This document shows positions 58,358 to 64,000 of a stretch of DNA of 64,000 bases, piece by piece (position 1 is the first letter of the stretch; every line of letters begins with the position of its first letter). The position numbers were made by a program, and so were the translations under genes. This stretch comes from Sphingobacterium cellulitidis (GTDB lineage: Bacteria > Bacteroidota > Bacteroidia > Sphingobacteriales > Sphingobacteriaceae): positions 62,001 through 126,000 of the forward strand of contig NOUX01000006.1 of the NCBI GenBank assembly GCA_002245855.1, written 5' to 3'. Below the pieces are notes generated by a model. That model was not told the origin of the DNA. It saw nothing but the letters and a program-made list of their open reading frames with translations, and ran no database searches.

Positions 58358-60358
58358 ATGAATGCTTGGGGAAAAGTATTTCAATTGCTTATGCTTTTGT
58401 GTGTTGGCTATGCCACTGCCTCGGCCAAGGTAATTCCTAAAATTCCCTATCAACATGATATTGATAGCCTTGAATCATTAATAAAAACTAATATTGGGCT
58501 AGAACAAAAGATTATTTCCATTTATGAACTGTCCTTTTATTGTTCATTTTCAGATTCTACCAAGGCCCATCAATACCTTAACCAAGCTCTCTCCATAAAA
58601 ATTGATAACCCAATTTTCTTAGGAATGGGAAAAATGTATGCTGGAATGTTCTTTATGGATTATGACATTCCCAAAGCAATCAAATTATTTGAAGAGGCCG
58701 ATTCAGAATTTGAGAAATTTGATACCCCTCAAGCAAAGATTTTACAAGCACGAACCCTAAATAATCTAGCATCAGCCTACCAATGGGAGGATAAACATGT
58801 CAAAATGTTGGATATCCTAATTAATCGCGCTCTACCTACGGCCCGCCAAACTGATGACAATGTGGTTACCGGGAATATCCTCTATAAAATAGGCCTGAAT
58901 TTTTGGAATAATGTGCAGTATGTGGAGGCAAATCGATATTTGATTGAATCCATTAGTCTTCTGAAAAAAGGAAAATATGATCCTTTTATGCTTTTGGAGG
59001 ATTATAAACTCCTGATTCTTTCACTTCATGCCATGGATGAGCATGAAAAAGCAAAGGAACTGATTGCGGATTTCGAAAGATTCTTTAAGAAACATCATGG
59101 AATGCTCCCTATGAGTGATTACCATTTGGTTCATGCTATAAACTTCCGCTTTTTAAAGAAATACGATATCGCATTAATCCATTTAGATAAGGCCCTTGAG
59201 TATTTAAAAATTGAAAATGTCACCAATTTACGTGTAATTAGTTCCATTCTTTATCAAAAGGTCCTCATTAATATTGCTAAAGGGGATTACAAATCCGCTT
59301 TTGTGGATTTGCAGAGTAAAGTTGAAAAACAACTGAGTTTAAAAAATGCTTTTTTTCAAGACAGTTTAAATGTTGCGATAGCCTATGTAAAGATTTATGA
59401 AGGTCTGAAAGATTATAAAAAAGCGATGGAATGGGTGCGGAAAAAGGAAACTCTTCAGGATACCATGTATAGCCGAAGAATTCGGGAGTCAATTATGGAT
59501 TATGAGGTCAAATATCAAAGTTTGGAAAAGGAATCTGAAATCCATCATCTTAAAGCCGAACGTGAAAAAGCAGAAAGTGATATCAAAAATGCTCGAATAA
59601 TATCAGCCTTAATCGCGTTGTTATTGATTTTATTAGGGCATTTCCTGTTTAAAAACCATCAAAAGAATAAACGATTGTTACAACAACAGGAGATTAACAA
59701 CAATCAAAAACTCCTGGAGGAAAAGCATAAACAGAAATTAATGTCCCTGGATGCCATGTTGCAAGGTGAAGAGAAGGAAAGAAATCGGCTTTCAAGGGAT
59801 CTCCACGATGGACTAGGAAGTATACTGGCATCTATTAAATACAAAGTATTGGACTTGCAACTTTCAAACCCCAACCATAAAGTTGACTCAGTGCTTCATG
59901 ATATGGATTACGCAATCACGGAAATGCGTAGGATTTCCCATAACCTGATGCCTGAATCCTTACGCCGATTTGGTCTTGAAGTATCGTTGAGTGATCTTTG
60001 TAAAAGCCTTCAAAACCTCCATACCAAAATAGAACTTCAGCTTTACGGTACATTCGAATCCCTTTCACTTGAAAATCAAACCCATATCTATAGGATTATC
60101 CAGGAACTATTGTATAATTCCATTAAACATTCAGAGGCCAAACATATCTTGGTACAATGCAGCATGGAGGATAAAGTTGTTTTTATTACTGTAGAAGACG
60201 ATGGGGTTGGATTTCAAACTAATCTTTTAAAGGCGAATTCAAAGGCAGGCGTTGGATTGAAAAATGTCAATCTCCGCGTAAATTACCTGCATGGTAAATT
60301 GGATATCAATTCGGAAGTAGGAAAAGGGACCAGCGTGGAAATTGAACTTTTTGTATAA
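58358..60358 (+). CDS. TPR-domain sensor histidine kinase (HisKA_3 type)
   Basis: 666 residues: signal peptide (1-24), a TPR-like periplasmic region (about 30-390), one transmembrane helix (about 410-430), a coiled coil, then the HisKA_3 dimerisation helix with RLSRDLHDGLGS (phospho-His483) and a HATPase_c domain with HRIIQELLYNSIKHSE-type N box (IYRIIQELLYNSIKHSEA), VEDDGVGF and AGVGLKNV. This NarX/DesK-like kinase works with LuxR-type response regulators, none of which is adjacent, so it is an orphan. The architecture resembles the TPR/HTH gene at 3296 but with a kinase instead of DNA binding. Confidence 0.88.
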   Translation: MNAWGKVFQLLMLLCVGYATASAKVIPKIPYQHDIDSLESLIKTNIGLEQKIISIYELSFYCSFSDSTKAHQYLNQALSIKIDNPIFLGMGKMYAGMFFMDYDIPKAIKLFEEADSEFEKFDTPQAKILQARTLNNLASAYQWEDKHVKMLDILINRALPTARQTDDNVVTGNILYKIGLNFWNNVQYVEANRYLIESISLLKKGKYDPFMLLEDYKLLILSLHAMDEHEKAKELIADFERFFKKHHGMLPMSDYHLVHAINFRFLKKYDIALIHLDKALEYLKIENVTNLRVISSILYQKVLINIAKGDYKSAFVDLQSKVEKQLSLKNAFFQDSLNVAIAYVKIYEGLKDYKKAMEWVRKKETLQDTMYSRRIRESIMDYEVKYQSLEKESEIHHLKAEREKAESDIKNARIISALIALLLILLGHFLFKNHQKNKRLLQQQEINNNQKLLEEKHKQKLMSLDAMLQGEEKERNRLSRDLHDGLGSILASIKYKVLDLQLSNPNHKVDSVLHDMDYAITEMRRISHNLMPESLRRFGLEVSLSDLCKSLQNLHTKIELQLYGTFESLSLENQTHIYRIIQELLYNSIKHSEAKHILVQCSMEDKVVFITVEDDGVGFQTNLLKANSKAGVGLKNVNLRVNYLHGKLDINSEVGKGTSVEIELFV

Positions 60359-60430
60359 AATTCATTGAATTATTCCACTTTTGGTCAATTATACCGGTCA
60401 GAAACCAAATCCTATTTAAGTTGTTTGTAT

Positions 60431-60438
60431 TATATTTG
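60431..60438 (+). promoter_or_regulatory. -7 element of the DUF4293 gene
   Basis: TATATTTG fits TAnnTTTG and lies 20 nt before the ATG at 60459. Confidence 0.4.
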
Positions 60439-60458
60439 CGATATAAATATCTATAAAT

Positions 60459-60932
60459 ATGATACAACGTATTCAAACCGTTTGGTTACTGCTTTCCAGC
60501 CTAGTTTTGTTCGCACTATTTATGTTCCCCTTTGTAGGATACATCGATTTGGTTGGCTTAGGAAAAAATATTTATGTTACTGGCGTTTATTCCTCAGCAA
60601 ACAATGTAGCAACGAAAGAAACAGGATTTTTACTGATGACCATTGCAACGGTCATTCTTGCATTGATCCCAATCTTTATCATATTCCTGTATAAGAACCG
60701 TAAACTCCAATTGAATATGATCCTGGTTCAGGTCATCTTAATCTGTTTGTTCGCCGTTTGGATGTTTATTACCGCAAATAATATCTTGGATTTGATCAAT
60801 CAACATATTGGTGCAAATAATATTGGAATAGGATTCTTCCTGCTACCAGTATCTATTCTATGTTTATCATTCGCCATCCGTGGAATCAGAAATGATAATA
60901 AATTAATTAAATCTGCCGATAGGCTTCGTTAA
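60459..60932 (+). CDS. DUF4293 four-helix membrane protein
   Basis: 157 residues with four helices (about 5-26, 65-85, 90-112, 128-146). It opens MIQRIQTVWLLLSSLV, the constant DUF4293 beginning, and ends in a basic tail after AIRGIRNDNKLIKSADRLR. The family is nearly restricted to Bacteroidota and has no known function. The gene lies 9 bp before the next secreted-protein gene, likely one operon. Confidence 0.88.
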   Translation: MIQRIQTVWLLLSSLVLFALFMFPFVGYIDLVGLGKNIYVTGVYSSANNVATKETGFLLMTIATVILALIPIFIIFLYKNRKLQLNMILVQVILICLFAVWMFITANNILDLINQHIGANNIGIGFFLLPVSILCLSFAIRGIRNDNKLIKSADRLR

Positions 60933-60941
60933 TTTAATAAT

Positions 60942-61415
60942 ATGAAACAACTATTAATCCTTCTTGGATTCATCTGTGCTTTGGCTTTTCCAAAGTATAG
61001 TCAGGCCCAAGAAGATACAACCTTAAATGTCGTAGATGATATTCAATTTGACCTTAAATCAATTACGGCTTCTGGTGATACTTTGGTCGTTGATCTTTTT
61101 GCTATATCATATGATATTAAACCTAGAGAATTTAGGTTAAATGTTTTTGCAACTGCTTTGATTGATGCAGAGGAACAATCTCATATGTTGACATCCGTGC
61201 AGATTGATAGAGTAATAGTACAGCTTTCCGATCGAGAGAATTACCTGAACTATTTACTTCATCAGGATAAACCAGTAAACATCAAATTGAAATTGTCTCC
61301 TATGACGGAGGAGGTCAAAAATGCTAAAATGGTCAAAATTGTTTTTAATGCCCTGGATGACGAAGGTCAGTTCCTGGAAGCATTTATAGATCTTAACGAA
61401 AAAGAGGAGCTTTAA
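60942..61415 (+). CDS. Small secreted protein of unknown function
   Basis: 157 residues with a signal peptide (about 1-22, ending SQAQ). The mature part is a beta-rich domain with IQFDLKSITASGDTLVVDLFAISYD, FRLNVFATALIDAEEQSHML and VNIKLKLSPMTEEVKNAKMVKIVF. No family is recognised. It follows the DUF4293 gene closely and ends within a perfect palindromic terminator that contains its own stop codon (61413-61415). Confidence 0.65.
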   Translation: MKQLLILLGFICALAFPKYSQAQEDTTLNVVDDIQFDLKSITASGDTLVVDLFAISYDIKPREFRLNVFATALIDAEEQSHMLTSVQIDRVIVQLSDRENYLNYLLHQDKPVNIKLKLSPMTEEVKNAKMVKIVFNALDDEGQFLEAFIDLNEKEEL

Positions 61416-61430
61416 AGCTCCTCTTTTTCG
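61397..61430. terminator. Perfect 34-bp palindromic bidirectional terminator containing a stop codon
   Basis: The sequence from 61397 to 61430 reads identically on both strands, with centre CTTTAAAG. The last codons (EKEEL, then TAA) of the upstream gene form the left arm, and T runs lie on both sides. Confidence 0.82.
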
Positions 61431-61438
61431 TTATTGGG

Positions 61439-62068
61439 TTAATTCATTTCATTTTCTAATCGCTCCAATTCCTCATAATTCTTTTCTAGTTTCTTGACTA
61501 ATCGGATGTAAATAAATTTATAGACCATTTTGACAATGGCAATGGATAACCAACCAAATAGAAATAAAACAATGACCAACATGGTAATAAACATGATATT
61601 ATGGCCAACTGTCTTATTGAGTACATCTTCTTCCCAAATTAGGCTCATAGCAGATAATCCTATACCCACAATGATCAAGTAAATATTGAATTTGATATAG
61701 TAGCCTACAGTTTTCCGCGTCACTAAAATATTTGATAACAGCTCCTTGGTATTGTTCGTGTTCTTTATCTTCCGATAGGAGTTGAAAAAGGCATAAATAA
61801 AATAGAGGATAACAATGTAAGAACCTACATCGATAATGCCGGACAATATATCCATACCTAATGGAAGCTCCGGTGCATTCTTATCGTAAATAAATACAGC
61901 AACATTGACCAATATTCCTAAGAATAATTCAATGAGACTGATGATAAAAATCCATTTCACAAGTGAGGATGAACTTTTATGCAACATACTCCTGATTTCC
62001 TCCTGATTTACCTTGGGGAAATCCTGGTCCTTCTTCCAATGTTGTTTCAGGAAATCTAATTCATCCAT
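61439..62068 (-). CDS. Four-helix membrane protein next to the sigma factor, possible anti-sigma regulator
   Basis: 209 residues: a soluble N-terminus (MDELDFLKQHWKKDQDFPKVNQEEIRSMLHKSSSS), then four membrane helices (about 37-60, 75-95, 120-145, 155-180) and a charged tail. The ATG overlaps the sigma stop codon by one base (TAATG), so the two proteins are made in coupled amounts. An anti-sigma role is suggested by this, and by the N-terminal short acidic/aromatic region, but there is no known anti-sigma domain such as the zinc-binding type (no H-x3-C-x2-C). Confidence 0.65.
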   Translation of the reverse strand: MDELDFLKQHWKKDQDFPKVNQEEIRSMLHKSSSSLVKWIFIISLIELFLGILVNVAVFIYDKNAPELPLGMDILSGIIDVGSYIVILYFIYAFFNSYRKIKNTNNTKELLSNILVTRKTVGYYIKFNIYLIIVGIGLSAMSLIWEEDVLNKTVGHNIMFITMLVIVLFLFGWLSIAIVKMVYKFIYIRLVKKLEKNYEELERLENEMN

Positions 62069-62574
62069 TAAACTACTCCTTTCTTAGTTAACATTTCTTT
62101 TAACCTACCTTTAATTCTGTTCATTTTTACCCGTGCATTCACTTCACTAATCCCCAAGGTTTCTGCAATTTCTGCATAGTCCTTTTCTTCTAGATACATA
62201 TAGACCAGGGCCTTATCAATATCATTCAATTGTCGCACAGCATCGTATAAGTATTTGAGTTGATCCTCTGTGTCTGAATTATATTCCTCATACCGTATAT
62301 TGGATAAGGATTGATCCCAGTCGACTGTCGTGATTTTTGTCTTCTTACCTCTGTAAAGTGATATTGCTGTGTTTAAGGAAACTCTATACGCCCAAGTAGA
62401 AAACTTAGAATCACCCTTGAATTTGGGATAGGATTTCCATAATTGAATGACCATCTCCTGAAATAAGTCCTGATGAGAGGCCAGATCCGAAGAATAGAGC
62501 TTACAGATCTTGTGCAGGATATTCTGATTATCCTCCAAAAGGGTTACAAACTCATGCTCAAGATTCTGGGTCAT
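62068..62574 (-). CDS. ECF-type RNA polymerase sigma factor
   Basis: 168 residues with region 2 (DLFQEMVIQLWKSYPKFKGDSKFSTWAYRVSLNTAISLYRGK) and region 4 (IDKALVYMYLEEKDYAEIAETLGISEVNARVKMNRIKGRLKEML), the standard sigma-70 family ECF arrangement, linked by a short acidic spacer. It directs transcription of a set of genes I cannot define from this window. Co-transcribed with the membrane protein that follows. Starts at the ATG at 62574; the gene lies divergent to radA. Confidence 0.9.
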   Translation of the reverse strand: MTQNLEHEFVTLLEDNQNILHKICKLYSSDLASHQDLFQEMVIQLWKSYPKFKGDSKFSTWAYRVSLNTAISLYRGKKTKITTVDWDQSLSNIRYEEYNSDTEDQLKYLYDAVRQLNDIDKALVYMYLEEKDYAEIAETLGISEVNARVKMNRIKGRLKEMLTKKGVV

Positions 62575-62643
62575 TTATTGGTATTTGTCGACAATAGTAA
62601 GGTATTGTTACAACATCTTGATACATTTTTTTAAATTCGCTCA

Positions 62644-64000
62644 ATGGCAAAATCAAAATCAGCATATTTCTGTCAATCCTGTGGATATGAATCTCCTAAA
62701 TGGTTAGGACAATGTCCTTCCTGTAAACAATGGAATACCTTTGTCGAAGAGGTGGTGGAAAAAGCTTCCAGCAGAGTACCTGAATGGCGTAGCACAAATA
62801 CGAGCCCTGGAGTACAAAAAAGAACCAATAAAGCAGCCGTCATCCACGAAATTGTCTATTCCGAAGAACAACGCATGTTATCTCCGGATAAGGAATTCAA
62901 TAGAGTCCTTGGAGGCGGGATAGTGCCGGGATCTCTGGTGCTTATCGGGGGTGAACCTGGTATCGGAAAATCAACCTTGATGCTGCAATTAGCCCTGTCG
63001 ATTCCAAAAGTTAAAACACTCTATATTTCAGGTGAGGAAAGTGAACAGCAGATTAAAATGCGTGCTGAACGTTTGCAACAGAACTCCAATGCAAATTGCT
63101 ATATCCTGACCGAAACCTCCATGCAGAATATTTTCAAACAGATTGATCAGGTGGAACCAAATGTGGTGGTGATTGACTCCATTCAAACCCTTCATTCCGC
63201 ACAAATTGAATCTGCACCCGGATCCGTATCTCAAGTTAGGGAGTGTACTGCTGAATTATTACGATTTGCTAAGGAAACCAACACTCCGGTATTTATTGTA
63301 GGCCATATCACAAAGGATGGTTCTATTGCAGGACCAAAAGTATTGGAACATATGGTGGATACGGTATTGCAATTTGAAGGCGATCGAAACCATGTTTATA
63401 GAATCTTACGTTCTGTGAAAAACAGGTTCGGCTCTTCTTCTGAATTAGGGATATATGAAATGCAAGGCTCAGGTTTACGAGAGGTTTCCAACCCTTCGGA
63501 GATCATGCTTTCCCAAAGGGAAGAACAGGTAAGTGGAATTGCCGTTGCAGCTATGTTAGAAGGTCTGAGGCCGCTGATGATTGAAGTTCAGGCATTGGTG
63601 TCCAATTCTGCTTACGGAACCCCACAACGGAGCTCTACAGGTTTCGATACCAAAAGATTAAATATGCTCCTAGCAGTGCTAGAGAAACGCTTTGGATTCC
63701 GCTTAAGTGCTCAGGATGTATTCTTGAATATCGCTGGTGGATTGAGAGTGGAAGATCCTGCCATTGACCTCGCGGTCATTGCAGCCCTGATCTCCTCCCA
63801 ACAAGATATCGCCCTCCCTTCTAATATTACTTTTGCAGGCGAAGTAGGCCTTTCAGGTGAGATACGTGCTGTAAATCGAATTGAACAACGAATTCAAGAA
63901 GCCGAGAAACTAGGCTTTGAACAGATCTTTATCTCTAAATATAATACCAAAGGACTCGATGTTAAAAGATACCAGATATTGGTAAGACCAGTTGCAACCC
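62644..64000 (+). CDS. radA: DNA repair protein RadA, 3' end outside the window
   Basis: 452 codons are visible and the frame is still open at the right edge; the family is usually about 455-460 residues. An N-terminal zinc finger has CQSCG and CPSCK (C-x2-C twice). The RecA-like core has the Walker A GGEPGIGKST, the Walker B VVVIDSIQT and the RadA-specific KNRFGSS motif. A Lon-like domain follows with RLNMLLAVLEKRFGF and GEVGLSGEIRAVNRIEQRIQEAEKLGF. RadA moves branches in recombinational repair and in transformation. The ATG at 62644 gives the expected MAKSKSAYFCQSCG start. Confidence 0.95.
   Translation, partial: MAKSKSAYFCQSCGYESPKWLGQCPSCKQWNTFVEEVVEKASSRVPEWRSTNTSPGVQKRTNKAAVIHEIVYSEEQRMLSPDKEFNRVLGGGIVPGSLVLIGGEPGIGKSTLMLQLALSIPKVKTLYISGEESEQQIKMRAERLQQNSNANCYILTETSMQNIFKQIDQVEPNVVVIDSIQTLHSAQIESAPGSVSQVRECTAELLRFAKETNTPVFIVGHITKDGSIAGPKVLEHMVDTVLQFEGDRNHVYRILRSVKNRFGSSSELGIYEMQGSGLREVSNPSEIMLSQREEQVSGIAVAAMLEGLRPLMIEVQALVSNSAYGTPQRSSTGFDTKRLNMLLAVLEKRFGFRLSAQDVFLNIAGGLRVEDPAIDLAVIAALISSQQDIALPSNITFAGEVGLSGEIRAVNRIEQRIQEAEKLGFEQIFISKYNTKGLDVKRYQILVRPVAT

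Overview
The window is a stretch of a Bacteroidota chromosome, most likely from a member of the Sphingobacteriaceae (Sphingobacterium/Pedobacter type). The reasons are: a SusC/SusD pair; four further TonB-dependent receptors or carboxypeptidase-regulatory-domain proteins; family-typical DUFs (DUF4374, DUF4349, DUF4293, DUF4407, DUF2147, DUF4870); promoters of the Bacteroidota type (TTTG, then about 17-19 nt, then TAnnTTTG); AT-rich spacers without Shine-Dalgarno sequences; and many hairpin-plus-T terminators. I see no rRNA, tRNA, CRISPR array, insertion sequence or prophage. Gene density is that of an ordinary chromosomal backbone. The genus is inferred; no search was run.

Layout. 1-6.3 kb: small membrane proteins, a four-gene minus-strand cluster of poorly known genes (777-2999), and a TPR/HTH regulator followed by a BNR-repeat lipoprotein. 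6.3-13 kb: an isolated SusC/SusD pair whose SusC carries two N-terminal regulatory-like domains, a GC-rich 159-bp palindromic element, and a sugar phosphate isomerase/epimerase. 13-20.5 kb: mixed housekeeping genes (lipocalin-like lipoprotein, glycosyltransferase, miaE, rlmN, DUF4349 lipoprotein, flavin monooxygenase, ComF, VanZ-like). 20.6-25.4 kb: a PadR-PspC-TonB receptor operon with a self-operator candidate. 25.5-31.4 kb: LOG-family hydrolase, uxaC, an NHL/SMP-30-type protein, a TlpA thioredoxin and a NagB-LmbE fusion.

31.6-40.4 kb is the most coherent block: an iron-siderophore locus. It holds one siderophore receptor, an AraC regulator, and a second receptor followed by a DUF4374 lipoprotein and a PepSY membrane protein. 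The last three have the gene order of the xenosiderophore system XusABC of Bacteroides. Both receptor genes carry a TTTAGA-type box directly after the -7 element, so they may answer to one iron repressor. 40.5-48 kb: holin-like membrane protein, DUF2147, kbl, a lipoprotein, typA (with a perfect inverted repeat over its promoter), a Rieske protein and an aldehyde dehydrogenase. 48-51.5 kb: a minus-strand operon of P1-family peptidase, serine hydrolase, Asp/Glu racemase and ecotin, an unusual set that suggests handling of D-amino-acid peptides together with protease defence.

51.6-64 kb: DUF4407 protein, M3 peptidase, truA with an ABC exporter, an orphan TPR histidine kinase, DUF4293, an ECF sigma factor with an overlapping membrane protein, and radA, which runs off the right edge. 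A recurrent theme is very short or absent leaders: truA and rlmN both start with GTG exactly 4 nt after a TAnnTTTG element, which suggests leaderless transcripts.
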